DNA from: Flammeovirgaceae bacterium UBA6059
GTDB lineage: Bacteria; Bacteroidota; Bacteroidia; Cytophagales; Cyclobacteriaceae
Length of the DNA: 64,000 bases
Direction of reading: 5' to 3'
Assembly (NCBI GenBank): GCA_002435755.1
Contig: DIYH01000024.1
Location: 372,001-436,000 of the forward strand
Positions 1 to 9,429 of this stretch are shown piece by piece (the stretch's first letter is position 1; the number at the start of each line of letters is the position of its first letter). The position numbers and the translations under genes were made by a program. The notes beneath the pieces are model-generated. The model was not told the origin of the DNA, ran no database searches, and was given only the letters and a program-made list of their open reading frames with translations.

Positions 1-1145
1 AACTCTATCAATTGGCTGAGAAGCGTGAACTCATCATCGAAGACGGTATCGAGGACATTCACTCTCAGGTTGAGTTGATGCTAACTCAAACCCTTGGTGA
101 TGTAGGTAAGAAGATTCATAGCGGTCGATCTCGCAATGATCAGGTGCTGGTGGATACGAAGATGTACTTGCGCTGGGAAATAGAGCAGTTGCTGGATTTG
201 GTGTCGAAGCTCTTCCACACACTTCAACACTTGAGCGAACAGCATAAGGACAAACTGATGCCAGGCTATACCCATCTTCAGGTAGCTATGCCTTCCTCTT
301 TTGGTCTCTGGTTTGGAGCCTATGCCGAAAGCTTATCCGACGATCTCAATTTCCTAAAGGCAGCTTTTGAAGTAGTTAATCAAAACCCACTCGGATCGGC
401 AGCTGGATATGGATCGTCATTTCCTCTTGATCGTCAGATGACTAGCGATTTATTGGGCTTTAGCGCTCCTAACTATAACACCGTATATGCCCAGATGACC
501 CGAGGTAAGTCGGAGAAGTCCATGGCTACAGCAATGAGCTATTTGGCTAGTACAGTCGGAAAGATGGCCATGGATATCTGCCTCTACATGGGGCAGAATT
601 ATGGATTTCTAACTTTTCCTGATGAACTCACTACCGGATCGAGCATCATGCCGCATAAGAAGAATCCAGATGTCTTTGAACTAGTCCGTGCACGGTGCAA
701 TGAGCTACAAGCGCTACCAAACACATTGACTTTGACGATCAACAACCTTCCCTCTGGATATCATCGGGACTTGCAGTTACTTAAAGAGGAATTGGTACCA
801 GCAATTCAGAATATGAAGTCATGCTTGGAGATCAGCGAATTTATGTTGCAAAACATTATAGTGAAGGAAGCTATCACTGACGCTACTACTTATGACTATC
901 TCTTTACAGTGGAGGAAGTGAATAAGTTGGTACTGGACGGCGTGCCTTTTAGAGATGCATACAAACAAGTTGGAACCAAGGTGGAGAGTGGTCAATATAA
1001 GCCTAACCGTGAGGTTAATCACTCACACCTGGGCAGTATTGGCAATCTTGGCAATGCTGAGGTCGTAGATCAGTTCAAGCAGAGAGTCAATGATTTTGGG
1101 TTTGAGGTCATAGAAGAGAAGCTCCAACAGTTGGTGTCTGATTGA
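1..1145 (+). CDS. argH: Argininosuccinate lyase, C-terminal part (5' end outside window)
   Basis: This enzyme splits argininosuccinate into arginine and fumarate, the last step of arginine synthesis, in the cytoplasm. The reading frame is already open at the window edge, so the start lies upstream; about 380 residues are present against roughly 440-460 for the family. The fumarase/aspartase-superfamily signature GSSIMPHKKNP, which carries the catalytic serine loop, is seen about two thirds of the way along (near base 640). The substrate-binding SGRSRNDQ motif is near base 120. No terminator was evident downstream. The TTG at base 12 is internal and is not the true start. Confidence 0.95.
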   Translation, partial: LYQLAEKRELIIEDGIEDIHSQVELMLTQTLGDVGKKIHSGRSRNDQVLVDTKMYLRWEIEQLLDLVSKLFHTLQHLSEQHKDKLMPGYTHLQVAMPSSFGLWFGAYAESLSDDLNFLKAAFEVVNQNPLGSAAGYGSSFPLDRQMTSDLLGFSAPNYNTVYAQMTRGKSEKSMATAMSYLASTVGKMAMDICLYMGQNYGFLTFPDELTTGSSIMPHKKNPDVFELVRARCNELQALPNTLTLTINNLPSGYHRDLQLLKEELVPAIQNMKSCLEISEFMLQNIIVKEAITDATTYDYLFTVEEVNKLVLDGVPFRDAYKQVGTKVESGQYKPNREVNHSHLGSIGNLGNAEVVDQFKQRVNDFGFEVIEEKLQQLVSD

Positions 1146-1213
1146 ATCTCAAGTCAAATAGCTAAATAGAGATGTCTATGTTTTTTGTATATAGGCAAGA
1201 ACTCAACTCGAAC

Positions 1214-1411
1214 ATGAGTTTTGCAACACAGTAAGAGGAGTATGTTTCTTCACTGCTTTAGTCTGGTAAATATCAAAATGCAAGTGAGTCTGTAAGAGAT
1301 GCAGTCCGGCTGCATCAAGTTTATCTTAAGAATGTGCTTGATGATCTTGGGACTGATATAGAACTTGATTGGTGTGGATCAGCAAGTGGGAGATCAGTTG
1401 GCGATAGATAG
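1214..1411 (+). pseudogene. Decayed ParD-type antitoxin
   Basis: Translating from the ATG at 1214 gives MSFATQ, a stop, EEYVSSLL, a stop, then SGKYQNASESVRDAVRL and further residues to the stop at 1409-1411. The SG(R/K)Y-NASE-VR-A-RL pattern is the ribbon-helix-helix core of ParD/CC2985-type antitoxins. Two in-frame stop codons interrupt the first 25 codons, so it cannot make the usual protein. It lies directly upstream of a ParE-like remnant in the normal operon order. Identification rests on motif recall, without a database search. Confidence 0.6.
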
Positions 1412-1433
1412 CAGTCAAAGGAAAGCTTCAAGG

Positions 1434-1735
1434 GTGAATCCTTCATACGGTTATGTACTATCTCAAGCAGCTGATTATGATTTAGATGAGATTTTTGATT
1501 AAGCTGAAAGAAAACTTGGATTCGACCTAGCATAGTTCTATTTGTTAGAATTGGAGAATGTTTTGACAGGATGGTAAAAAATCCGCAGGTAGGTAAGAGT
1601 AGTGGTGAAATAAAATCTGACTTAAGAAGTTTTGTAAAAGCTTCTTACACCGTATGCTACAGAATTGATGATGAATTCATAAGAATCGTGAGAGTTCTGT
1701 ATGACCGCAGAGGTATCCCTAGATGGGTCGATTAA
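1434..1735 (+). pseudogene. Decayed ParE/RelE-type toxin
   Basis: The first half (frame of base 1452) reads YVLSQAADYDLDEIFD, a stop, AERKLGFDLA, a stop, FYLLELENVLTG. The second half (ATG at 1571, different frame) reads MVKNPQVGKS, then DLRSFVKASYTVCYRI and IRIVRVLYDRR to the stop at 1735. These match the order of a ParE toxin: N-terminal LS--A--DL-EI, central E-NPQVGK, and C-terminal LRSF-Y-V-YRI-IVRVLH. Two stops and one frameshift make it a clear relic. The locus continues the ParD remnant at 1214-1411, so a whole toxin-antitoxin module has died here. Confidence 0.7.
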
Positions 1736-1890
1736 CAATAAATGGGCTTGCCAAATTAGCTTAGCTCAGTTATCGGCTTTCTTACTCTTTCTTGATGTGT
1801 TTGTTTGTTAAAATTCTACCATGTATGCTCAGCTTGTTTGAGATGACTTTAGCATCTGTGATCGTATTTCAATGAGTTAAAAGCCTGGTT

Positions 1891-2862
1891 ATGATGCCTT
1901 CTATCGAAATAATCAACGTAATCTCAGAAGTCAAGATCTATAACCTCAATGACGAGGATCAGACGGTCATCCTCAGAGGGGCAAATCGATCCAATCCTGT
2001 CGTGCTATTTCTTCATGGTGGGCCGGGCTCACCCGAGTTCCCAGCCTTTTATGCATACAATCGAGATCTTGAGCGACAGCTCACGTTTGCTCATTGGGAG
2101 CAGAGAGGGAGTGGCCTCTCGTATCATGATGAGGTGGATTGGTCGAAGGTGACTTTGGAGCAGTTGGTGAGTGATGGCATTTCCCTATCTGAAAAATTGG
2201 GAGAGGAGTTTGGGCAAGATAAGGTCTATCTGCTAGGGCATAGTTGGGGTACTATGCTAGGAATGCATATGATCAAGGCCCGACCTGATCTCTTTCATGC
2301 TTTTTTTGCAGTAGGCCAGGTATCGAATCAGCGATTGGGAGAAAAATTGTCTTATGAGTGGGTGTTGGATCAAGCGGAGCAAGACGGCAATGAAGATGCT
2401 GTGGAAGAACTTAGCCCGCTCAACCCTATGATGGATGTCAATGACCCTGCTTACATGGACTACATACTAGCTGAGCGTAAGTGGGTGGATCACTATGGTG
2501 GTAGCTTTAAGCAAGGAAGTATCATGATGGAGTTCGTTCAGCTACTGCTACTCACACCTGAGTATAGCCTATCGACAAAATTGAACTACGTGTCGGGTAA
2601 CCTCAATACACTCGAGAAGCTATGGCCAACTGTACTCACCAATAACCTTTTCGAAACTGTACCGGCGGTAGAAGTGCCAGTTTACATTTTTCAGGGTAGT
2701 AACGATTATCAAACACCTTATCCTTTGGCCAGGCAATACTTTGATTCATTGGATGCGCCTACCAAAGAGTTTTTCACCTTTGATAATTCAGCACATGGTG
2801 TAATGTACGAAGAGCCTGAGAAGTTCAATCAGTTGATTTTGGACCTGGTAAGAAATCGTTGA
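1891..2862 (+). CDS. Alpha/beta hydrolase, prolyl-iminopeptidase-like
   Basis: A 323-residue soluble hydrolase. The oxyanion motif LFLHGGPGSPEF is near residues 39-50, followed by WEQRGSG (DQRGSG in prolyl iminopeptidases). The nucleophile elbow is GHSWGTMLG. An acidic residue occurs in FQGSNDYQTP and a histidine in NSAHGV near the C-terminus, completing a Ser-Asp-His triad. No signal peptide is seen, so it is probably cytoplasmic. The HGGPGS plus QRGSG combination points to the peptidase S33 group rather than esterases; the true substrate is unknown. A second ATG lies one codon in. The next open frame begins across its stop codon, but the next gene's real start is about 90 bases downstream. 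Confidence 0.8.
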   Translation: MMPSIEIINVISEVKIYNLNDEDQTVILRGANRSNPVVLFLHGGPGSPEFPAFYAYNRDLERQLTFAHWEQRGSGLSYHDEVDWSKVTLEQLVSDGISLSEKLGEEFGQDKVYLLGHSWGTMLGMHMIKARPDLFHAFFAVGQVSNQRLGEKLSYEWVLDQAEQDGNEDAVEELSPLNPMMDVNDPAYMDYILAERKWVDHYGGSFKQGSIMMEFVQLLLLTPEYSLSTKLNYVSGNLNTLEKLWPTVLTNNLFETVPAVEVPVYIFQGSNDYQTPYPLARQYFDSLDAPTKEFFTFDNSAHGVMYEEPEKFNQLILDLVRNR

Positions 2863-2954
2863 CTGATCGGAAGATAACGACCCCCTGTCGATTCCTTACT
2901 AGTAATTCTGTCAAAAAGGTGGGATTATTGTGCTTTCACAAACCCAAAATATTT

Positions 2955-5900
2955 ATGAGACAATTGCTTCTCCTTCTTATTGCGATAGCAACGATCACGC
3001 AAAGCACTGATGCCCAGCGAAAAAAGCAGACCGAACCTGCGAAATACTATTTGGATGATGTATCCCTGTCTGGGCTCAAGTTCCGAAACATTGGGCCAGC
3101 TGTTACTTCCGGTAGGATATCGGACTTTGCCATCAATCCTGAAAATCCAAACGAGTACTATGTGGCGACTTCTTCCGGAGGGGTTTGGAAGACCACCAAT
3201 GCAGGCAATACCTATCAGCCTATTTTCGATAGTCAGGGCAGCTACAGCATAGGAGTGGTGACCATGGACCCGAGCAATCCCAATGTGATCTGGGTGGGTA
3301 CGGGAGAAAACAACAACCAGCGAAGTGTGGCATTCGGCGATGGCATCTATAAATCGGAAGACGGAGGTGCATCATGGACGCACATGGGCCTTAAAAACTC
3401 CGAGCATATTGGTAAGATCATCGTTCACCCAGATAACTCGAATGTCGTTTATGTTGCTGCAATCGGCCCTCTTTGGAGTGCTGGTGGTGATCGCGGTGTG
3501 TACAAGACTACCGATGGTGGAGAGACGTGGAACCAAATATTGTCGGTAGACGAACATACCGGGATCAATGATCTGGAGATAGACCCTCGCAATCCTGACG
3601 TCCTTTATGCTTCTTCATTCCAGCGCAGAAGACATGTTTTCACCTACATCAGTGGAGGTCCGGGATCGGGTATCCATAAGTCCGTGGACGGGGGAGCTAC
3701 CTGGGAAAAAGCTCAAAAAGGCTTGCCGGATGTTGATCTTGGACGAATTGATATTGAGATATCACCTGCTGATCCCGAAAAAATCTATGCAATAGTAGAA
3801 GCAGCGCAGGGTAAAGGTGGCTTTTTTAGATCCACTAATCGTGGAGCTTCCTGGGAGAAGCGAAGTGGACATACAACAAGTGGCAACTATTATGTAGAGG
3901 TTTTTGCTGATCCTGTTGATCCGGATCGTGTGTATTCGATGGATACGTGGATGCGTGTCACCTATGATGGTGGTAAGTCCTTTTCGGTAGTAGGTGAGGA
4001 CTATAAGCATGTCGACAATCATGTCATCTGGATCAATCCTGCTAATACTGATCACCTGCTAGTAGGTTGTGATGGCGGTATATATGAATCCTGGGATCGA
4101 GGCGCACACTGGGATTTTAAAGAAAACCTACCGGTAACCCAATTCTACAAAGTAGCTGTAGACAATGATGTGCCGTTCTACAATGTCTATGGTGGTACGC
4201 AGGACAACTTTAGTCTTGGCGGCCCTTCACGGACAACCTCACAAAACGGCATCTCCAACGATCAATGGTTTATCACTCACGGTGGAGATGGGTTTGAGTC
4301 ACAGGTTGACCCGGATAATCCGGATATCGTTTATGCACAGTCCCAATATGGAGTACTGGTAAGATATGATCGTCGAAGTGGAGAAGAGAAGGGTATACAG
4401 CCTAAAGAACGAAAAGATGAGAACAGCTACCGATGGAATTGGGATGCACCGTTAGCCGTGAGCGCTCATAAGCCGGGGCGTCTTTATTTCGCGGCAAACA
4501 AGGTCTTTAGAAGTGATGATCGGGGTAATAACTGGGAAGTCATCAGTGAAGACCTGACTCGTCAAATCAATCGTAATGAGCTCAAAGTGATGGGGCGTGT
4601 ATGGAGCGTTGATGCTGTTGCCAAAAACGGTGGTGTCAGCCCCTACGGTACGATTGTGGCATTTTCTGAGTCGCCTTTGAATGAAGACCTTCTCGTTATA
4701 GGTACTGATGATGGACTTATCCAGATCACTGAAGACGGAGGTGAAAACTGGAGAAGCATAGGTAGTTTTCCTGGTGTACCGACCCGCACTTACGTGAATG
4801 CCGTATGGGCTTCACAACATAATGAAAATGTGATCTATGCCGCTTTCAATAATCATAAGAATGGAGACTTCAAGCCGTATGTATATGTGAGCCGCGACAA
4901 GGGAGCAAGCTGGACTTCTGTCACCAATAACCTACCGGAAAAAGGATCGACTTATGCAATAGCTGAAGATAATGTGGATGGCCAGCTTTTATTTGTAGGT
5001 ACTGAGTACGGTGTATTCTTTAGCAACAATGGTGGGGCGAACTGGAAACAACTGAAAGCAGGAATGCCGACCATTGCCATTAGAGATCTGGCCGTTCAAA
5101 AAAGAGAAAATGATCTCGTGATGGCCTCATTTGGAAGAGGTTTTTTTGTACTGGATGACTACTCCTCTTTGAGGTCTATGAGCGTGGAAAACGTAGAGGC
5201 CCCTGGAAAACTATATCCTGTGCGGGATGCTTTGACCTTTGAAAGAAGTACACCTTATGGTCTTCCAAGACAGTCTTTCCAGGGAGATAATTTTTATTTA
5301 GGAGATAATCTTGGAGCGTCAGCTCTTTTGACTTACAGCATAGGTGAGGAATCGTCTACCGCGAAAGATGCAAGGCTCAAGAGGGAAAAAGAGTTAAGAG
5401 CAGATGGAGGGGATAACGCATATCCCTCCTATGACGAGTTGAAAGCCGAGGATCTTGAAGCGGACCCTTATCTCCTTTTTACTATTAGCGATAGTGAAGG
5501 AAATGTAGTGCGCAAGTTGACCTCTAAAGTTGCTAAAGGTGTCAATAGGATCATATGGAACCTAAGGTACGCTTCTACTGAGCCCATTTCGCTGACGCCT
5601 CCTCCGTTCTACAACCCTTTTGGAGGCTCGAACGAAGGTACGCTGGTACCTCCTGGAGAATATAGCGTCACACTTTCCAAGGTCACTGATGGTACAGTTG
5701 ATCAGCTTGATGGTCCTGTCAGTTTCAATATTGTTCCACTAAACAATACTGTTCTCCCTGCTTCTGATAGAAATGCCCTGGCTGACTTTCAGTCTGATGT
5801 GAATATGCTGAGTGCCAAGGTTTCCGCTACGGCCCAGCGCTTACGAGAACTCAATAATCAAATGAGACATATGAAGGAAGCTATTAACCTTGCTCCCACG

Positions 5901-6227
5901 TCCCAGGATCGTATGGCCGAGCTATATGAGGAGCTTTCTACCAAGACGTATGAGTTGCGCGCTATGCTGTCGGGTGATCGTGTTGCAGGCCGCCTCGATA
6001 TAGGTAGTCCGCCTTCTGTAGCCAATAGGATTGGTTTTTTAACTTACGAACAGAGCAACTCTACCTCAGAGCCGACAGGGACGCATCGTAGCAGTTTTGC
6101 GATAGCCAGCGAGGAGTTTGACGAGGTAGAAGCAGGTCTGAGGAACTTACTGAAAAATGAGTACGCAGAGTTACAAAGAATGCTTAGAGAGAGTGGCGCA
6201 CCCTATACTCCGTACTCGTTTGAGTAA
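2955..6227 (+). CDS. Secreted VPS10/sortilin-like BNR-repeat beta-propeller protein
   Basis: A 1090-residue exported protein. I chose the ATG at 2955 because it opens directly on a signal peptide (MRQLLLLLIAIAT, cleaved near DAQ); the frame extends upstream to a TTG at 2859, but that would bury the signal. Many Asp-box/BNR repeats are visible, of the type S-DGG-TW (SEDGGASWTHM, TTDGGETWNQI, SVDGGATWEKA, TEDGGENWRSI), as in sortilin VPS10 propellers and xyloglucanase-like glycosidases. The C-terminal third lacks the repeats and holds a beta-sandwich-like stretch and a helical segment. In Bacteroidota such proteins are annotated as glycosyl hydrolase or VPS10 domain proteins; a glycosidase activity is not shown by the sequence. 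Confidence 0.8.
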   Translation: MRQLLLLLIAIATITQSTDAQRKKQTEPAKYYLDDVSLSGLKFRNIGPAVTSGRISDFAINPENPNEYYVATSSGGVWKTTNAGNTYQPIFDSQGSYSIGVVTMDPSNPNVIWVGTGENNNQRSVAFGDGIYKSEDGGASWTHMGLKNSEHIGKIIVHPDNSNVVYVAAIGPLWSAGGDRGVYKTTDGGETWNQILSVDEHTGINDLEIDPRNPDVLYASSFQRRRHVFTYISGGPGSGIHKSVDGGATWEKAQKGLPDVDLGRIDIEISPADPEKIYAIVEAAQGKGGFFRSTNRGASWEKRSGHTTSGNYYVEVFADPVDPDRVYSMDTWMRVTYDGGKSFSVVGEDYKHVDNHVIWINPANTDHLLVGCDGGIYESWDRGAHWDFKENLPVTQFYKVAVDNDVPFYNVYGGTQDNFSLGGPSRTTSQNGISNDQWFITHGGDGFESQVDPDNPDIVYAQSQYGVLVRYDRRSGEEKGIQPKERKDENSYRWNWDAPLAVSAHKPGRLYFAANKVFRSDDRGNNWEVISEDLTRQINRNELKVMGRVWSVDAVAKNGGVSPYGTIVAFSESPLNEDLLVIGTDDGLIQITEDGGENWRSIGSFPGVPTRTYVNAVWASQHNENVIYAAFNNHKNGDFKPYVYVSRDKGASWTSVTNNLPEKGSTYAIAEDNVDGQLLFVGTEYGVFFSNNGGANWKQLKAGMPTIAIRDLAVQKRENDLVMASFGRGFFVLDDYSSLRSMSVENVEAPGKLYPVRDALTFERSTPYGLPRQSFQGDNFYLGDNLGASALLTYSIGEESSTAKDARLKREKELRADGGDNAYPSYDELKAEDLEADPYLLFTISDSEGNVVRKLTSKVAKGVNRIIWNLRYASTEPISLTPPPFYNPFGGSNEGTLVPPGEYSVTLSKVTDGTVDQLDGPVSFNIVPLNNTVLPASDRNALADFQSDVNMLSAKVSATAQRLRELNNQMRHMKEAINLAPTSQDRMAELYEELSTKTYELRAMLSGDRVAGRLDIGSPPSVANRIGFLTYEQSNSTSEPTGTHRSSFAIASEEFDEVEAGLRNLLKNEYAELQRMLRESGAPYTPYSFE

Positions 6228-6442
6228 AATTGATAGCGTTCTGACCTTGTATTGGATGTGCCTTAAGCGAGAGCCAGTAGACGAGCTAAATAAATAAGCA
6301 AAAAAGTGGATCAATTGAGAATCTATCCGCAAATTTGGGCTCTGAATTGAAATAGTGCATAGATATATCTATTTTATCAGGTATTAAATCTAATTTTAGA
6401 CGCTAAACGGACTAGCCTTAACTGGAACTTAAAACAATCACC

Positions 6443-7978
6443 ATGAAAATGAGAATTTTACTTTTTGCCCTTTTTATTACACAGATTGCTGTAGCACAGG
6501 AGTCTGGAAAAAGGGACTTCAAGAATTATACCTCAGAAATAATGGGAGAAAATGTCAACTCTCCAGACCATCATGACATTATCCCTGTCGTATCTGATGA
6601 CAATGAGCTCCTATATTTCGGTAGAAGGAGACACCCTCTCAATGAAAGAGGAATTAAGGACAGAATTGATATCTGGTGGTTGAAAAGAGATGGTGATGAC
6701 TGGGGTACAGATCTTCATCATATGGAGTCCAAACTGAATAACAACGGTTACAACTTTATCAGCTCGAATTTTGGTGGTAGCTGGACTAGCATATTGTTGG
6801 GTGCAAGAATATTTGATGACATTACTAAGTCTGGTTTCTCTACATCCACGTATGACGGAGAATTCTGGAGCAAGCCCGAGAAGCAAAACATAGAAAACTG
6901 GTATAATAATGATCCTGAGGTTCACTATCATGTGACACCTGATGAGGATGTTATCATCATTTCTGCTGACCGAGACGATAGCCAGGGCGCTAAGGATTTG
7001 TATGTGACACGTAAAACAACTAATGAAGAAGGTGAAGTTGTGTGGTCAGAACCAATGAACATGGGTAACATCAACTCTGCTGGTGATGACGTGACCTCCT
7101 TTATGGATTTTGATAATAAGACACTTTATTTCTCTACAGATGGTCGAGGTGGTGAAGGTTCGTATGATGTCTTCAGATCAGAAAGATTGGATGACTCGTG
7201 GACCAACTGGTCTGAGCCAGAAAACCTTGGTACCGGTATCAACACTTCTGAGTCTGAGATGTATTTCGTAATTGCCAAGGCGGATGACTATGCATATTTC
7301 TCTCGTGGAGAGAAGACGAGCGAAAATGGTGAGATCTGGAGAACTGAGCTACGTGATCTTAGTGAGGTGACCGTATGTGGTATAGTAAGGGATAGTGTAA
7401 CCAACGAACCACTTCCACAGGCATCAGTAGCAGCTACTGATTCTAAAGGAAATGTAATAAGTACAGTTGAGTCTGATGATGATGGCAAATACTGCGTGAC
7501 ACTAGATGCTGGTGACGAATATGCTTTGACTGCAAGAAAGACCGGCTATTACGCCAAGGATTTCTTTATTACTATTCCTGATGCTCCTGAATCTGCTGAG
7601 ATGGAAATGGACTTGTTGTTACCTCCGTACGAAGCTGGTATTCTTGATGTTATCGTTTACTTCGACTTTGATGAGTATGAGTTTAGCCCTTCTTACTTTG
7701 ACCGATTGAACGAGTTGAACCAGGAGCTTGATCGCTATGTAGGTGCGAAAGTAAGATTACAGGGTCACACTGACTATATTGGTGCGAAGAGCTATAACCA
7801 AACGCTTTCTGAACAAAGAGCACAGGCTATTGCAGATTATCTCTTCAATCTTGGACTGGACAGAGACAATGTGGTAGTAGAAGGTTTTGGTGAAGATCGT
7901 CCTGCAGTTGACGAGCGTACCGATGAAGCACGCGCTAAGAACAGACGTGTTGAGGTATATATCGAGAGACCTGAATAA
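6443..7978 (+). CDS. OmpA-family protein with PD40 propeller and carboxypeptidase-regulatory-like domain
   Basis: A 511-residue exported envelope protein. The domain order is: signal peptide (MKMRILLFALFITQIAVAQ), PD40/WD40-like repeats over roughly residues 40-300 (LYFSTDGRGGEGSYDVFRSE is typical), a CarboxypepD_reg-like beta-sandwich near 310-390 (GIVRDSVTNEPLPQASV), then a C-terminal OmpA domain. The OmpA peptidoglycan-binding core is seen as VYFDFDEYEF, then LQGHTDYIGAKSYNQTLSEQRAQAI and NRRVEVYIE. It probably anchors the outer membrane to peptidoglycan, as in the gliding/type IX-associated PorE-like proteins, though that link is inference. A strong terminator follows. Confidence 0.88.
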   Translation: MKMRILLFALFITQIAVAQESGKRDFKNYTSEIMGENVNSPDHHDIIPVVSDDNELLYFGRRRHPLNERGIKDRIDIWWLKRDGDDWGTDLHHMESKLNNNGYNFISSNFGGSWTSILLGARIFDDITKSGFSTSTYDGEFWSKPEKQNIENWYNNDPEVHYHVTPDEDVIIISADRDDSQGAKDLYVTRKTTNEEGEVVWSEPMNMGNINSAGDDVTSFMDFDNKTLYFSTDGRGGEGSYDVFRSERLDDSWTNWSEPENLGTGINTSESEMYFVIAKADDYAYFSRGEKTSENGEIWRTELRDLSEVTVCGIVRDSVTNEPLPQASVAATDSKGNVISTVESDDDGKYCVTLDAGDEYALTARKTGYYAKDFFITIPDAPESAEMEMDLLLPPYEAGILDVIVYFDFDEYEFSPSYFDRLNELNQELDRYVGAKVRLQGHTDYIGAKSYNQTLSEQRAQAIADYLFNLGLDRDNVVVEGFGEDRPAVDERTDEARAKNRRVEVYIERPE

Positions 7979-8001
7979 GGCTTTCCAACTGAAAAATTTA
8001 G

Positions 8002-8027
8002 AGCCTCCCACAAGGGAGGCTTTTTTT
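8002..8027 (+). terminator. Intrinsic terminator after the OmpA/PD40 gene
   Basis: AGCCTCCC and GGGAGGCT form an eight-pair stem around the loop ACAA, followed at once by a run of seven T. It lies 24 bases past the stop codon of the OmpA-family gene. Confidence 0.92.
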
Positions 8028-8173
8028 GTGCCCAATGATGAGGAAAATTAAGTGACGACTCTTTGTCGTTCATAATCGATATTTTGTCGATATCAAGGAG
8101 GGCTTAGCCGAAAACCAATTGAACCTTAACAGAAATTTGATCTTCTTTCTGCATCATCAATCATTCAAAACTT

Positions 8174-8623
8174 ATGTTAAGGTATTTTTTAGTGTACGCG
8201 TTTACGCTTTTCAGTGTATACGCCTCGGCACAACACTACAGTGGTTATTATGTCAGTGATCCTCCTTTGGAGGATTATCATCATTTCAAGATCCATCAAG
8301 AGCACAATGGAAGTGAGCTGCTGGTAAAAGGCTTTTCCGAACACAATGAGCTTTGGTCATTGAGAGCACCCCTGCTGTCAGAAACTGAGTCTCAAAAGCT
8401 CATCGAACAGTTCGCAGACCATGCTGATATAGAAAAGGTCTACCGTATCAGTTTACTACTTGATGGTGCAGATTGGGAGTTCCTCTTATTGGGGTACCGT
8501 GATAACAAAAGAGATCATGGCGCATTTAAGGTCATAGAAGAGATATTCGAGCATGAAGATGATCCCGAGCCGGAGTTGATCAACAAGTTTGAGTGGTATA
8601 AGTCCCACCATCATGCCCAATAG
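8174..8623 (+). CDS. Small exported protein of unknown function
   Basis: A 149-residue protein with a signal peptide (MLRYFLVYAFTLFSVYASA, cleavage near AQH). The mature part is acidic and histidine-rich, ending in a HEDDPEPE stretch and SHHHAQ. No family was recognised. It stands alone between the terminator at 8002 and the convergent hslV gene. The histidine and acidic clusters might bind metal, but nothing else supports that. Confidence 0.6.
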   Translation: MLRYFLVYAFTLFSVYASAQHYSGYYVSDPPLEDYHHFKIHQEHNGSELLVKGFSEHNELWSLRAPLLSETESQKLIEQFADHADIEKVYRISLLLDGADWEFLLLGYRDNKRDHGAFKVIEEIFEHEDDPEPELINKFEWYKSHHHAQ

Positions 8624-8784
8624 TTAGCGTCTGTCTATAACGTCCTAACTCTTCGTTATGCTCATTTTGAAATAGATCATTTACAAAAGTGAACTGAGTC
8701 ACGGTGGCTCACTATCTTGAAACTTCTCAAGCCTTGATCTCGGACATTCTGAACCAGATTCTCGACTTTACCAAAGGGCTCTGA

Positions 8785-9321
8785 TTAGTTGACCCTTTCA
8801 ACAACTAAATTGTGGTTAGTATAGATACAGATATCCGCGGCTATGTTGAGACTCTCTCTAACCATCTCTTCAGCGGAGAGGTGATCGGCATTTTTCTTTA
8901 GAGCTGTAGCAGCTGCCTGGGCGTACATGCTACCAGAGCCTATGGTGGCAATACCATGATCAGGCTCCAGTACGTCCCCGGTACCTGACACCACGAGCAC
9001 TTCATCCTTGTTGGCCACAATCATCATTGCCTCAAGTTTGCGTAGGTAGCGGTCTGTACGCCAGTCTTTGGCCAACTCAATAGCAGCGCGTTTCATGTTA
9101 CCTCCATACGCGTTAAGTTTTTCATCAAATCGGTCCAGTAGAGTAAAGGCATCAGCCGTGGATCCGGCAAATCCAGTTACTATTTTACCATCCTGTAGTT
9201 TGCGGATTTTCTTAACGTTGCTTTTAGCTACTGTATTACCCATAGTGGCCTGCCCATCAGCACCGATGGCTACTTGGCCGTTGTGGGCTATTGCGCAGAC
9301 AGTTGTTGATCTTATTTTCAT
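8785..9321 (-). CDS. hslV: ATP-dependent protease peptidase subunit HslV
   Basis: A 178-residue proteasome-like peptidase that forms the HslUV (ClpYQ) degradation complex with the HslU ATPase in the cytoplasm. After a five-residue propeptide MKIRS comes TTVCA, whose first threonine is the catalytic nucleophile; ADGQATMGNTVAKSN and GFAGSTADAFTLLDRF are family signatures. The length is normal. hslU is not adjacent, unlike in Proteobacteria. A terminator upstream (9342-9401) separates it from the E2 gene, so it should have its own promoter between them. Confidence 0.95.
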   Translation of the reverse strand: MKIRSTTVCAIAHNGQVAIGADGQATMGNTVAKSNVKKIRKLQDGKIVTGFAGSTADAFTLLDRFDEKLNAYGGNMKRAAIELAKDWRTDRYLRKLEAMMIVANKDEVLVVSGTGDVLEPDHGIATIGSGSMYAQAAATALKKNADHLSAEEMVRESLNIAADICIYTNHNLVVERVN

Positions 9322-9341
9322 TTTATTAGTTCTTATTCAAT

Positions 9342-9401
9342 AAAAAAGTCATTCCTCATGGAGCAAGGATAATGCCTTAACTCTTTCCATGACGGAATGA
9401 C
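9342..9401 (-). terminator. Intrinsic terminator after the pyruvate dehydrogenase E2 gene
   Basis: GTCATTCC (9348-9355) pairs with GGAATGAC (9394-9401), with an inner CATGGA/TCCATG stem. On the minus strand the hairpin is followed by a run of six T (9342-9347). It lies between E2 and hslV, both on the minus strand. Confidence 0.8.
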
Positions 9402-9429
9402 AGTCAGTTATATTTTAAGGAAGTAAGAC

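Noticed and set aside
1321..1533. 70-codon minus-strand open frame in the region of the ParDE relic
   Set aside because: Reading the plus strand gives ParD/ParE residues; the minus frame is a shadow.
2859..2954. N-terminal extension of the VPS10-type gene starting at a TTG overlapping the hydrolase stop
   Set aside because: It would bury a clear signal peptide that starts at the ATG at 2955.
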